DNA of 29,994 nt, from positions 962-30,955 of the forward strand of contig BGKB01000511.1 of the NCBI GenBank assembly GCA_003116975.1, given 5' to 3'. This document shows, one piece after another, positions 17,596 through 27,054 of this stretch (positions are counted from its first letter, which is position 1; each line of letters opens with the position of its first letter). This DNA comes from Aurantiochytrium sp. KH105. Its lineage: Eukaryota; Sar; Bigyra; Thraustochytrida; Thraustochytriidae. The notes beneath the pieces were generated by a model. The model was not told where the DNA came from. It ran no database searches and saw only the letters and a list, made by a program, of their open reading frames with translations. The position numbers and the translations under genes were made by a program.

Positions 17596-19137
17596 TTATA
17601 AAAAGAGAGCCAAGGCTATACGATGTGCAACAAGTATAAAAAAATCAGGGTAAATAAAAATAAAACTTGAAAAGAAAAGACCGCTAGTAAAAACGAGGCT
17701 TTCAAAGTAAGAAATTTTCAATAGAACTGCTGGATATTGGTTACTTACAATACCTCTCTTCAATTGTGCGTTATCAAAAAACAACCACTTGATAACTCGA
17801 AGATAATAGAAACAACTAACTACGGCAAAAAGTACTATGCAAAAAGAAAGCAAAATAGAGTTTGTTTCTAGGACAGCAAGAAAACTAAAGAACTTAGCTC
17901 CAAAACCTGAAAGGGGTGGGATACCTGCTATTGAAAACAGTAGGATTGCCAAAGAAACTCCTATTAGAATATTTTGTTTACAAAAGTACCTCAAATCTAC
18001 AATATATTTACCGAGATTTCCGGCAGCCTCTTTACGAGTAAAGGTGACAACAGACCAAAAACACAAAGAAAGAAAACTGTACACAAAAAGATAAAAAAAC
18101 AAGCTCACCATCCCATTAAAGCTATGGGCGGATGCAGCAGCTATTATAAACCCTACATGGGTAACAGAACTGAGAGCAAGGAATTTTTTTGTTTTCTTTT
18201 GAGATAGTGCTGAAAAACTCCCAAAAGCAAAAGAAAGAAGAGCGATAGAATAAAACAAATTTTCCCAAAAGAATGAAAATTCAAAAAAGACCCCAGTGCA
18301 GATGTTCAACAAAGTACCAAACAAACTAATTTTAGGCACTACAGCAAAAAAAAAGCTAACAGGAGAAACGGACCCTTCATAAACTTCAGGAGACCAAAAG
18401 TGAAAAGGAGCTGCGCTAATTTTAAAACAAAAGCTACAAAAAATCAAAAAGAAGCCAAAGTAACATAGGAAAATGTTCAAATCAAAAGTAACATAACTAG
18501 TATCAAAAAGAATCATTTTCAGAGTTTCGAATTGCAAAGAGCCGGTAGCGCCATATACCAAAGACATACCAAAAAGCAAAATACCGGATGCAAAAGCGCC
18601 TATAATAAAATATTTCACCCCAGCCTCAGTAGAAAAAGAAGAGGTTCGCTTAAAACTTGCCAATGAATAAAAAATCAAAGACTGTAGCTCTAGCAGCAAA
18701 TAAACACCCAAAAAGTCAGCACTCAATGGCAAACATGCTAGGGCAAAAACAGCTAGCAAATAAAGAAAAAAAAACTCAAATGAAAAGAAATCAACTTTAG
18801 TTATATAAGCAAAACTACCTATCAAAACAAAAGTACTTAGCAACAAAATTATCAAAGTAACGCTGTGCGTAAAAAAGTTGTATGAAAAAAAACCCCAAAA
18901 ACTCACAAAAGAATCAATTGGGTTGTTGCACTCTAGAAGAAGAGCAAAAAGAAGGATAAAAAGCGTGATATAAAAACAATACGCTTTTATTATAAAATAA
19001 TACCTATTAGAGTTTTCTTTTATATAAATGGACTTATCAAAAAAGAAAGAAAAAAAAGCTAGGAAAAAACAAGCGGAAAGCCCTAGAAAAATAGAAGAAA
19101 AGCAAGAAAAAAAATCGTGAGACGTTAGTGAAATCAT
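17596..19137 (-). CDS. nad2: NADH dehydrogenase subunit 2
   Basis: A 513-residue antiporter-like complex I subunit. The family core is seen in LLLELQSLIFYSLASFKR, the ISAAPFHFWSPEVYEGSVSP region (equivalent to the proton-pump lysine and proline helix), and IAGIPPLSGFGAKFF. Length is normal for protist mitochondria. ATG at 19137, 6 bases after the rps8 stop. Confidence 0.96.
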   Translation of the reverse strand: MISLTSHDFFSCFSSIFLGLSACFFLAFFSFFFDKSIYIKENSNRYYFIIKAYCFYITLFILLFALLLECNNPIDSFVSFWGFFSYNFFTHSVTLIILLLSTFVLIGSFAYITKVDFFSFEFFFLYLLAVFALACLPLSADFLGVYLLLELQSLIFYSLASFKRTSSFSTEAGVKYFIIGAFASGILLFGMSLVYGATGSLQFETLKMILFDTSYVTFDLNIFLCYFGFFLIFCSFCFKISAAPFHFWSPEVYEGSVSPVSFFFAVVPKISLFGTLLNICTGVFFEFSFFWENLFYSIALLSFAFGSFSALSQKKTKKFLALSSVTHVGFIIAAASAHSFNGMVSLFFYLFVYSFLSLCFWSVVTFTRKEAAGNLGKYIVDLRYFCKQNILIGVSLAILLFSIAGIPPLSGFGAKFFSFLAVLETNSILLSFCIVLFAVVSCFYYLRVIKWLFFDNAQLKRGIVSNQYPAVLLKISYFESLVFTSGLFFSSFIFIYPDFFILVAHRIALALFL

Positions 19138-19143
19138 TTATTT

Positions 19144-19506
19144 TTAAATAGAAGCAGCAAGAAGTTTACCTCCATGAGTATTTTTACCTACAGAGAAAAT
19201 GCCTTTATGAGTTGTAATAAAAAAAGAGCAAGCTCCACTATGTGACCAAAAATCATTATAACCAGCATAGTGGTCTTTTTTATTTTGAGAAATTACAGTA
19301 AATTTTTTACCCTGCATTATAGAGGGCTTTTTAAAGAGCTTCACCTTAATAAACTTATCTTTTAGAGTAAACGCTTTAATAAAACCTTCTGAATAAAGCA
19401 AATTGGCAAACAACACGTTTTGCCTTGAAACAGGAACATAAGCAACTAGAACACGTTGCTTAATTGCCATGTTCAAAGTCGTAATTATCTTTTGAAAATT
19501 AGCCAT
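19144..19506 (-). CDS. rps8: Ribosomal protein S8
   Basis: A 120-residue small-subunit protein. The start TLNMAIKQRVLVAYVPVSRQN matches the family's N-terminal helix and VPxSK turn, LLYSEGFIKAF the ILxxEGYI segment, and FFITTHKGIFSV followed by HGGKLLAAS matches the C-terminal STSKGIMT and GGExLA. ATG at 19506. In most ochrophyte genomes rps8 precedes rpl6; here it follows rps4, from which it is separated by a tRNA-like minihelix. Confidence 0.86.
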   Translation of the reverse strand: MANFQKIITTLNMAIKQRVLVAYVPVSRQNVLFANLLYSEGFIKAFTLKDKFIKVKLFKKPSIMQGKKFTVISQNKKDHYAGYNDFWSHSGACSFFITTHKGIFSVGKNTHGGKLLAASI

Positions 19507-19519
19507 ATAGAAAACATAC

Positions 19520-19566
19520 TGCGAGAAAAAGGAATTGAACCTTTATTTTATGTAACCTACCCCGCA
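19520..19566 (-). ncRNA. tRNA-like minihelix between rps4 and rps8
   Basis: A 47-base element resembling a collapsed tRNA. TGCGGGG pairs with TCTCGCA over 7 positions (two G-U) and a perfect T-arm AAAGG-TTCAATT-CCTTT lies just inside. D- and anticodon arms are absent; a 14-base segment remains with CATAA inside. The 5' sequence TGCGGGGTAG is almost that of the initiator tRNA-Met, so it may derive from a duplicate of it. It is in the gap between two protein genes with no proper tRNA. It could act as a cleavage signal for tRNA-processing enzymes. Confidence 0.42.
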
Positions 19567-19580
19567 AACGTAAGCTAAAC

Positions 19581-20075
19581 TTAAAAGCAAACAACAAAAC
19601 TTTTAGTACTAAAACTTACTTCGTACCGATCTTCCAAGGAAGCCTCTATAAAAACTTCAGGAGAAACTTTAGTAAAAAAAGAGTTATCCAAAGTAGAAAG
19701 TTCTTTTACGTTGACGACATCTCCAGGAAATAGTTTTGCTAGGGAACTCTTTTGCAAAACGCCATTAACGTAAACCTGCTTACTTAGCACAGCCCGTCGA
19801 GCGGCTAGCCTGGAAGGAAAAAAACGAACTCGCCAAAGAATAAATTCTAGAGATTTAGGAGAGGACTGGGTACCGAAAGTAATGCGCTGCTCTTTTTGCT
19901 GTGTAATAGAAAACTTTTTAATGTCATGGAGTCGTTGCAATCTAGACACATTTATCTTTTGAAGCTGTGTCAAAAAAGAACTCTTTGAAGACATTGTTTT
20001 TATACAAAAAAGTACAAACTTACGAGAGAACAAAGGATTAGACCTAAGTTTTTTAAGGTGCTTAAACTGAACCAT
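19581..20075 (-). CDS. rps4: Ribosomal protein S4
   Basis: A 164-residue protein (bacterial S4 is about 205). The S4 RNA-binding fold is clear at residues 87-125: PSRLAARRAVLSKQVYVNG, then SLAKLFPGDVVNVKE. The N-terminal part with FSRKFVLF and the RLQRLHDIKKF segment is weakly conserved. ATG at 20075 overlaps the rps2 end by 14 bases. It assembles early on SSU rRNA in bacteria. Confidence 0.9.
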   Translation of the reverse strand: MVQFKHLKKLRSNPLFSRKFVLFCIKTMSSKSSFLTQLQKINVSRLQRLHDIKKFSITQQKEQRITFGTQSSPKSLEFILWRVRFFPSRLAARRAVLSKQVYVNGVLQKSSLAKLFPGDVVNVKELSTLDNSFFTKVSPEVFIEASLEDRYEVSFSTKSFVVCF

Positions 20076-20544
20076 GATTAAAACTCAATAGATGCATTAC
20101 GAACCACAACGATTTTGAATTACCTATATCACAAAACAAGACATATGAAAGAAGACCTGAATGCTTTTCTATAGAAGCTTCATTAGCAAAACAAATCACA
20201 GGAATATTATTTTGTTTTGCTTCAAGAATTGCCACCAAATTTTTTTGAAAGCCCATTACGATTAGAACATCTGGATTAACATTTTGTGACTTAACTTGAG
20301 ATTTGTTCGACAACAAACCAGGAATCCACCTAGAAAACAAATGGAAATTTGCCGAGTTCTTGCGGAAAGCTAGGAAGTTTGTAAAGTGCTTAGGAGTACC
20401 TACAACAAAAACGTTCAAACGACTCTTTTCCATAGAATTTACTAGGTAAAACATACGAGTAAATTGAGAAAAAGAAAGGGGACTATTGAAAGAGTAACGC
20501 CTAAGAAGCGAATGCATGGCTTTTATTTTTGAAAATTTAATCAT
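20062..20544 (-). CDS. rps2: Ribosomal protein S2, short
   Basis: 160 residues against about 240 in bacteria. The core is recognisable: RWIPGLLSNKSQ matches the family RWLGGxLTN, PDVLIVMGFQKNLVAILEAK the PDLxxVxDxxxExxAVxEA stretch, and NNIPVICFANEASIE the NIPVIGIVDTN strand. The N-terminal coiled region is shortened. ATG at 20544; the rpl6 stop is 6 bases upstream. Confidence 0.85.
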   Translation of the reverse strand: MIKFSKIKAMHSLLRRYSFNSPLSFSQFTRMFYLVNSMEKSRLNVFVVGTPKHFTNFLAFRKNSANFHLFSRWIPGLLSNKSQVKSQNVNPDVLIVMGFQKNLVAILEAKQNNIPVICFANEASIEKHSGLLSYVLFCDIGNSKSLWFVMHLLSFNHGSV

Positions 20545-20550
20545 GCGACT

Positions 20551-21075
20551 TTATTTAGCTCGTTTACCTTCTTTTAGCGGCACTTGTTTTGAATTAGCAT
20601 AAAAGCACCCTTTACCTTTATAAGGGTCTTTAGTCTTTTGAGAGCAAACAAACGAAGAAAAAGATTTTAGAAGCTTTTGATCACGACTATAAAGAAATAT
20701 TTTAGTTTGATCTTTACCGACTTTTGCGTAAATACCAGAAGGTACTTTAAATACCAAAGGATGACTCAACCCGCAAGACATTTGAATATTTTCTTGCGTA
20801 AGACTAAACCGATAACCGACCCCGTAAAGAAAAAGTTTCTCACAAAATATTTTAGATATTATAAATGAGCGCAATGCTTTTTTAACCTCTTTAAACTTAG
20901 CGAAGAAAAGCCTATTGTGGCAAACAACTTTAAGTTGCTTACTTTCTTGAAAAAAACGAATATGAACGTTTTCCTCCAACACTATCTTTTGTTTTGATGT
21001 TACATGCGTAAAAACATGCAGATTTTCTTGAAAAGAGTAATGAATAGTAGAAGGCAAACTCAAATAAAAATACAT
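20551..21075 (-). CDS. rpl6: Ribosomal protein L6
   Basis: A 174-residue large-subunit protein. The C-terminal family signature is clear: DPYKGKGCFYANSKQVPLKEGKRAK, split here as YKGKGCFY and KEGKRAK. Before it, YGVGYRFSLTQENIQMSCG and LSHPLVFKVPSGI match the two L6 beta modules. ATG at 21075 is used because the upstream frame reads through tRNA-His. It begins the rpl6-rps2-rps4-rps8 ribosomal block. Confidence 0.92.
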   Translation of the reverse strand: MYFYLSLPSTIHYSFQENLHVFTHVTSKQKIVLEENVHIRFFQESKQLKVVCHNRLFFAKFKEVKKALRSFIISKIFCEKLFLYGVGYRFSLTQENIQMSCGLSHPLVFKVPSGIYAKVGKDQTKIFLYSRDQKLLKSFSSFVCSQKTKDPYKGKGCFYANSKQVPLKEGKRAK

Positions 21076-21095
21076 TATATTAATATTAAATGTTT

Positions 21096-21169
21096 GGCGG
21101 GAAGAAGGATTTGAACCTTCGACATCTTGCACCACAAGCAAGCGTACTAACCACTATACTATACCCACC
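21096..21169 (-). tRNA. trnH: tRNA-His(GUG)
   Basis: 74 nt including the extra G at -1 facing C73, the hallmark of tRNA-His. The acceptor GTGGGTA/TTCCCGC has one T-T mismatch; anticodon loop TTGTGGT gives GUG. Confidence 0.95.
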
Positions 21170-21182
21170 TAAAGAATAAGTT

Positions 21183-21254
21183 TTGGAGTAACAGGATTCG
21201 AACCTATAATATTTAGTACCAAAAACTAAAGCTTTACCATTAAGCTATACCCCA
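21183..21254 (-). tRNA. trnQ: tRNA-Gln(UUG)
   Basis: 72 nt with acceptor TGGGGTA/TACTCCA (the U1-A72 pair is usual for Gln) and anticodon loop TTTTGGT giving UUG. Confidence 0.95.
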
Positions 21255-21258
21255 CCTA

Positions 21259-21345
21259 CGGAGAGGACTGGATTTGAACCAGCGGTAAACGAAAGTTTAC
21301 TTATGTTTAGCAAACATACGCAATAAACCACTCTGCCACCTCTCC
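21259..21345 (-). tRNA. trnS: tRNA-Ser(GCU)
   Basis: 87 nt, class II, with acceptor GGAGAGG/CCTCTCC, anticodon loop TTGCTAA (GCU), and a stable variable arm (GTAAAC/GTTTAC). It is the first tRNA downstream of SSU rRNA. Confidence 0.96.
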
Positions 21346-21390
21346 AAAGCTTCTTTTGTAATTCCCAAAATAGTATTTTAAAAGAAAGCT

Positions 21391-21420
21391 GAAACTAAAG
21401 TTTCGGAATGTGTCTTTAGT
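21391..21420. other. Two competing hairpins in the SSU rRNA downstream spacer
   Basis: GAAACT/AGTTTC (391-396 and 399-404 of 21xxx) forms a tight 6-bp hairpin. ACTAAAG/CTTTAGT (21394-21400 and 21414-21420) forms a 7-bp alternative using some of the same bases. They lie just beyond the SSU 3' end and may affect rRNA 3' processing. Confidence 0.4.
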
Positions 21421-21439
21421 TAAAAAAATAAATTTATAC

Positions 21440-22765
21440 GATACTTCAGCTGCAAGTTCGCTTACAGCTACCTTGTTACGACTTTATTACAGTTAGTTCC
21501 GTTACACTATAGGCTGATGCCACTTCATATAAAAGAACCTCCCATAACATGACGGGCGGTATGTACAAAGCTAGGTTAATAATTTCACCGCAACGTGATG
21601 ATTTGCGATTACTGGCAACTCCGACTTCATAAGGATGAGTTTCAATCCTTAATCCGAACTAAGGTAACGTTTAAAAGATTTGCTTTAGATTTCTCTGTTG
21701 CTTCTTTTTGAAGTTACCATTGTAGCACGTTTACAGCCCAAAGTATAAGGGTCATGAAGATTTGTCTTTGTCTTAATTCTCAAGCTTATTATCTAAGCTA
21801 GCCTATTCTAGAAACTAGAATAAGTAAAGGTTTCGCTCGTTTAAGGACTAAACCATACATTTCAAAACACGAGCTGACGACAACCATGCAACACCTGTTT
21901 AAACTACTGTCAAACTTTGGTAAGATTTCTCGCGTATTATCGAATTAAGTAACATGCTCCGCTGCCTGTACTAGCTCCCGTCAATTCTTTTGGATTTCAT
22001 CGTTGCCGAGGTACTCTCCAGGCAGTTTATTTAGCGTTAGCGTATCTACTATAAGCCTCCGAAAAGAGAATCTAGCAGAAAATAAACATCGTTTACGGCA
22101 CAGACTACGTGGGTCTCTAATCCACTTTGCTACCTGTGCTTTCGTTTCTGAGTGTCAGATTTTCGTAGAAAATTGTCTTCACAAGAGAGTCCTTTTGATA
22201 TCAACCGATTTTAACCGTACTTCAAAAATTCTATTTTCTTCTTTAAATCTCTAGATACAACGTATTATTTAAGTACTAATTTTTTTAGTTTTTATTAAAT
22301 AACATAAGTAACCACCTACAAACGTTTTACGCCTAATGAATAGATAACGTAAGCCCTTCACGTATTACCGCGACTGCTGGCACGCATATTGGTCAGGACT
22401 AAAAAAATAACAGCACTCATTATGAAATAGTTATTTTTTAAACTTTACAGCAAAATAGCTTTCATCGTTTTGTAAAATTGCTAGGTCAAGCTTTCGCTCA
22501 TTGCCTAAGATTCTTCACTGCTGCCTCTAGGTAGAGTGTGGCCCATACTTCAATGCCACTGTGGCGGATTTTTCTTTCGAAACCGCTTGAAGTCATAGGC
22601 TAGGTAGTCTATTACACGACCTACTACCTTGCTTTCTAAAAAGCTTCTCCCAAAAAGTTTGGGGTAAATACTTAGTCACCTCACCCGTACGCTGATAAAA
22701 TCAACTCGCATGTGTAAAACATTTTACTAACGTTCATCCTAAGCCAAGATCAAACTTACACAATA
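21440..22765 (-). rRNA. rns: Small-subunit (16S-type) ribosomal RNA
   Basis: The 5' end is marked by GTTTGATCTTGGCTTAGGATG (helix 1-3 region) near 22757. Other universal landmarks are the 530 loop region near 22370, the 790/915 helices, the 1,400 region, and GTAACAAGGTAGC at the 3' end near 21475. At about 1,325 nt it is shorter than the bacterial 1,542, so variable regions are reduced. The 3' end, AT-rich after GCAGCTGAAG, lacks a visible CCTCC anti-Shine-Dalgarno sequence. Boundaries are estimates within roughly 10-15 bases. Confidence 0.93.
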
Positions 22766-22804
22766 ATATAATAAATATTTATCAAAATATTTAAAATTTA
22801 AAAC

Positions 22805-25262
22805 AGTAATATATTAAAAAAATTAGTATTGTTTAGCTTAGCACATACAACCTATTTAAGAGATTTTCTTTCTCTTGTTTTTGAAATTCTTCAGAAGGAC
22901 TTCTCGCTTGAGATGCTTTCAGCGATTATTCATATCATTGTTACTACCCTGCGATGCTTTAAAACAACAGGTACATAAGGGAATGATGCTTAACGGTCCT
23001 CTCGTACTAGTTAAACATTCTGAATCATTTCTTTTTCCTAGAAGATAGGGACCAAACTGCCTCACGGCGTTCTAAACCCAACTCGCGTAACGCTTTAATC
23101 GGCGAACAGCCAAACCCTTGAAACCTACTACAGCTTCAGGTTGCGTTGAGTCGACATCGAGGTGCCAAACGTTTTTTTAGATATGAGCTCTTGAAAAACA
23201 TTAGCCTGTTATCCCTGGAGTACTTTTTATTCGTTAAGTGATGTCTTTTCCATACAAAAACACCAGATCATTACGGCCGACTTTAAAAGTCCCTGCTCGA
23301 AAAGTGTTTCTTACAGTCAAGCAAGCTTATCTCGCCGTTATACTTTTTGCTTTTTAAAGCATAGCTTACCTTTGCACTCCTTTGTTACTCTTTAAAAGGA
23401 TTCCGCCCCAGACAAACTGCCTTCCTTGCACTGTTTTTTATTAAATTAGTCTAAATGTTTTAAAGAGTGGACTCTCACATGAGTTTAAAACTACCACTTA
23501 ACTGTACAATAAAACATTTAAGACAATGCAAAGATACAGTAAAAGTTCACAGGGTCTTTCCGTCTTTCTAGGAAACACTCGCTTCTTCACGAGCAAATAA
23601 ATTTCACAGAGATTATTCAAGAGACAGTGAAACAGTCATTACTCCATTCATGCAGGATCATAATTAGTGACCAATGAATTTCGCTACCTTAGGACAGTCA
23701 GAGTTACTGCCGCCGTTTACTGGTTCTTAGTTTTGTTGCAAACACAACAAAGGTTAAAATAACAGCACCTGGCAGGAGTCAGTCCTTATACTACCACTTA
23801 CGTGTTTGCAAAGACCTGTGTTTTTATTAAACAGTTGCTATTTCCGATTTTTTGCAATCTTTTTTATTAACAAAAAGACTTCCCTTCTCCCGAAGTTACA
23901 GGAACAATTTGCCGAGTTCCTTTTGAATAATTATCTCTACGTCTTAGCATTACTATGCTACCTCACCTGTGTTGGTTTTAGTACGGTTATTTTGAAGCTT
24001 TTTCTTGATTACTTTTTTTCATAGTAACTTCAAAACTCATCACGCTAGCTTTTCAGCGCTACGCTTAGAGACCGAATAACCCCAAAATGAACAACATTTG
24101 TTTGGGAAACCTTAAGGAATAAGACGGCACTCATTCACAAAGTGCTTATCGTTACTCATACTGAAATAATCAAATTGATAAAATACTATAATTTTTCAAC
24201 TATAGTTTCTTTACAAAAAGCTTTGCTACCCAAGAATCATCTTGCTTCCGCTTCGGTAATAATTTAGTCTCCTACATTTTCAGAATGTTAATTTTTAACT
24301 AATGAGCTACTACGCTTTCTTTCAATGATGGCTGCTTCCAAGCCTACATATTAGCTGTCATAAAATCAATACTCTTTTTGCACTAAAATTATTTTAAAGA
24401 CCTTAGCGATAAGTCTGGGCTGTTTCCCTCTCAACAATAGATCTTATCACCTACTGTTTGTTTATAAAACATTCTATTTTTAGTATTCGTAGTTTGCAAA
24501 AAGTCAGTAAGCTAAGCCCCCTTCCTTTAACAGAGCTCTACCCCTAAAAGATGTGTTTTACACTCTACCTAAATAGATTTCGCAAAGAACCAGCTATATC
24601 CAAGTTTGATTAGCCTTTCACTCCTATTATTGAATCATCTCAGCCTTTTGCAACAGACACGAGTTCAGCCTTAAGACTTATACTTAAGCTTGTTCAATAA
24701 TAGATCACTTGGTTTCGGGTATAATAAATAAGACTTATTTCACATTTTAATGTTTGCTTTCACGTAAGCTTGCGTATCATTACTTAAGCTCGCCTAATTT
24801 ATTAACTCTTCAGTTCGTAATACAAAAAGCACGCTATAATAGTTCTATGACTACTTTAACATAAAGAGTAGTCTGATTTCATTCTTTCCTTCACAGTACT
24901 TGTACACTATCGATTAATGTTAGACCTAAGCATTAGAAGATGGTTCTCCTATTTTCAATCAAGATAACATTTCTCGATTTACTATTATCAAAGTATTGAC
25001 TAAAGTTACAGGACTCAATGACCTTCTATGGTTTAAAAATTACTTTAAAATATACTTTGTGCTTATCTTTGAGTTCACTCGCCGCTACTTTCAAAGTCTT
25101 TTTTAATTTCTATACTTGCTACTGAGATGTTTCAATTCGCAAGTTTATCTTTTATTTTATATAAAAGTTTTCTCTTAAGGGACCCTACAAATAGCAGGCT
25201 TATCGCAATTAAAAATTACGCCTTGTTTCTAACATTATCTAGAAATCCGTCAGATACCTAAA
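22805..25262 (-). rRNA. rnl: Large-subunit (23S-type) ribosomal RNA
   Basis: About 2.46 kb. Landmarks in minus sense: the 5' domain with GCGATAAGCCT near 25200; the peptidyl-transferase loop including CCAGGGATAACAGGC near 23205; the sarcin-ricin loop AGTACGAGAGGACC near 23000; and a 3' end near TAAGCTAAACAATACTAAT. It is transcribed before SSU rRNA, opposite to the bacterial order, with no tRNA between them; only about 40 AT-rich bases separate the two estimated ends. Both boundaries are approximate. No 5S rRNA gene was recognised nearby. Confidence 0.93.
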
Positions 25263-25268
25263 CAAAAA

Positions 25269-25340
25269 AACGGATGAAGGGATTCGAACCCTCAATATTA
25301 GCTTGGAAGGCTAAGGTGTTAACCATTACACTACATCCGC
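25269..25340 (-). tRNA. trnG: tRNA-Gly(UCC)
   Basis: 72 nt with acceptor GCGGATG/CATCCGT and anticodon loop CTTCCAA giving UCC. It sits between nad7 and the LSU rRNA 5' end. Confidence 0.95.
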
Positions 25341-25361
25341 ACTGCTTGATAACAAGCAATT

Positions 25362-26555
25362 TTACCTATCAACTTCCCCAAAAACGATGTCTTGGGTACC
25401 AATAATAGTAACGACATCTGCAATCAAGTGACCTTGAGCTATTATATTTAGACCTTGCAGATGAGCAAAGCCGGGAGCCTTCATTTTACAACGGTAAGGT
25501 TTAGAAGAACCGTCAGATACAAGGAACACCCCAAACTCGCCTTTAGGAGCTTCTGTCGCAACATAAACCTCCCCGGGCAATACAGAGAATCCCTCAGAAA
25601 AATACTTAAAATGTTGGATAGTAGCTTCTATAGAATTCTTCAACTCTTTACGAGAAGGTGAAGATAGTTTACTACTTACTTTAATTGGCCCTTCGGGCAG
25701 GTTATTAAGACATTGCACGATAATATTAAGCGACTCTCGCATTTCGGCTATCCTAATAAGATACCGGTCGTAACAGTCTCCGTTCGTTCCGACAGGAATA
25801 GAAAAATCGAGATCATTATAAACCTCATACGGCATGTTTTTCCTCAAATCCCAAGGAATACCACTCCCCCGCAGCATGACTCCGCTAAATCCCCAGTTAG
25901 CTGCGTCAGAAGCTGACACCACACCGACATCTACAAGACGTTGCTTCCAAATCCTATTTTCAGTTAGAAGCTCTTCAAATTCATCAAGTCGGACTCGAAA
26001 AGCCTCACAAAACTGGTAAATATCAGACGCTAGGCCTACAGGCATATCAAAGGCTACTCCCCCGGGCCGCACGTAGGCTGCATGCATACGAGCTCCGGAT
26101 ACCCGTTCGTAGAATTCCATAAGTTTTTCTCTTTCTTCAAAACCCCAAAAGAAAGGTGTCATAGCTCCGACATCCAAAGCGTGACAACTCACTGCCAAAA
26201 GATGGTTTAGAAGTCGGGTAATTTCTAGAAAGATCACTCGAATATACATTGCCCGCGCAGGTACCTTCAATTGCATCAAAGATTCTACGGCTATTGAGTA
26301 AGTATGCTCTTGTGCTATTATAGAAACGTAATCTAGCCTATCAAAATAAGGCAATGCTTGCAGATAAGTTTTATGCTCGACTAGCTTTTCGGTACCTCTA
26401 TGAAGAAGCCCAATGTGGGGATCTGCACGCATCACATTTTCTCCTTGCAAATCCAAAACAAGCCGAAGAACACCATGAGCAGCGGGGTGTTGTGGGCCAA
26501 AGTTTAGAGTAAAGTTTTTAAGCTCTTTTGTTATTTTACGCTTTGTTAGTGCCAT
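25362..26555 (-). CDS. nad7: NADH dehydrogenase subunit 7 (49 kDa)
   Basis: A 397-residue soluble complex I subunit forming, with the PSST subunit, the quinone-reducing pocket. Conserved blocks: [19 protein letters not shown], with the quinone-site His; [52 protein letters not shown]; and [15 protein letters not shown]. The C-terminal FGEVDR is canonical. ATG at 26555; a TTG one codon before is not needed. Length matches the family. Confidence 0.99.
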   Translation of the reverse strand: MALTKRKITKELKNFTLNFGPQHPAAHGVLRLVLDLQGENVMRADPHIGLLHRGTEKLVEHKTYLQALPYFDRLDYVSIIAQEHTYSIAVESLMQLKVPARAMYIRVIFLEITRLLNHLLAVSCHALDVGAMTPFFWGFEEREKLMEFYERVSGARMHAAYVRPGGVAFDMPVGLASDIYQFCEAFRVRLDEFEELLTENRIWKQRLVDVGVVSASDAANWGFSGVMLRGSGIPWDLRKNMPYEVYNDLDFSIPVGTNGDCYDRYLIRIAEMRESLNIIVQCLNNLPEGPIKVSSKLSSPSRKELKNSIEATIQHFKYFSEGFSVLPGEVYVATEAPKGEFGVFLVSDGSSKPYRCKMKAPGFAHLQGLNIIAQGHLIADVVTIIGTQDIVFGEVDR

Positions 26556-26567
26556 CAATTATTTTAA

Positions 26568-26603
26568 AGTGATGAAGGGAATTGAACCCTTACTAAAATC
26601 ACT
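26568..26603 (-). ncRNA. tRNA-like minihelix between rpl16 and nad7
   Basis: AGTGATT pairs with CATCACT over six of seven positions, and inside it lies a perfect T-arm AAGGG-TTCAATT-CCCTT with a canonical T-loop. Only a 5-base bulge (TTAGT) stands where the D and anticodon arms should be. It is an acceptor/T-arm minihelix of 36 bases in a 62-base gap lacking a real tRNA. Such a half is in principle enough for RNase Z or RNase P recognition, so it may be a processing signal; it could be a relic tRNA instead. Confidence 0.42.
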
Positions 26604-26617
26604 AAAACCAAACACTA

Positions 26618-27049
26618 TTAAGAAATAGCGCAAGATTTTTTAATTGAAAAAGCTAGTGCACAAGGGAATTTTTTACTAATAGAAATAAAAGCCTCTTTTA
26701 CAACGGTTTCCGGCACACCTGAAATAGAAAACAAAGTAGTCCCAGGGGTCAGTTTTGCTTTCCATAGGGAAACAGCCCCCTTCCCTTTACCTATACGAGA
26801 TCCGATACTCTTTGAAGTAAAAGGCTTATCAGGAAATACATGCAACCGCAAGACGCCTTTACGGAATAGTTTCCGTTTAATGATTTTAATTGCTACGTCT
26901 AGGTGCAAGCTTGTTACATAGCAGGTATCTGTAGATATAATAGTATAATGAAAACTGCTGTTTGGAAATATCCTGTAAGAACCTGCAGACTTAAACTTCA
27001 GACGCCCTCGTTGATGCTTAGCGTACTTTATTTTTTTAGGTCGAAACAT
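26618..27049 (-). CDS. rpl16: Ribosomal protein L16
   Basis: A 143-residue large-subunit protein at the A/P-site tRNA elbow region. It starts MFRPKKIKYAKHQRGRLK, matching the family start with the KxHRGR motif. GKGKGAVSLWKAKLTPGTTL corresponds to GKGKGxxxxWxAxVxPGxxx, and the tail of alternating Lys fits. ATG at 27049; the rps3 stop is 5 bases upstream. The order rpl2-rps19-rps3-rpl16 retains the bacterial S10 operon sequence. Confidence 0.95.
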   Translation of the reverse strand: MFRPKKIKYAKHQRGRLKFKSAGSYRIFPNSSFHYTIISTDTCYVTSLHLDVAIKIIKRKLFRKGVLRLHVFPDKPFTSKSIGSRIGKGKGAVSLWKAKLTPGTTLFSISGVPETVVKEAFISISKKFPCALAFSIKKSCAIS

Positions 27050-27054
27050 TATTA

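Noticed and set aside
22003..22254. ORF within SSU rRNA (plus strand)
   Set aside because: It lies entirely in conserved rRNA sequence.
23806..24024. ORF within LSU rRNA (plus strand)
   Set aside because: It lies entirely in conserved rRNA sequence.
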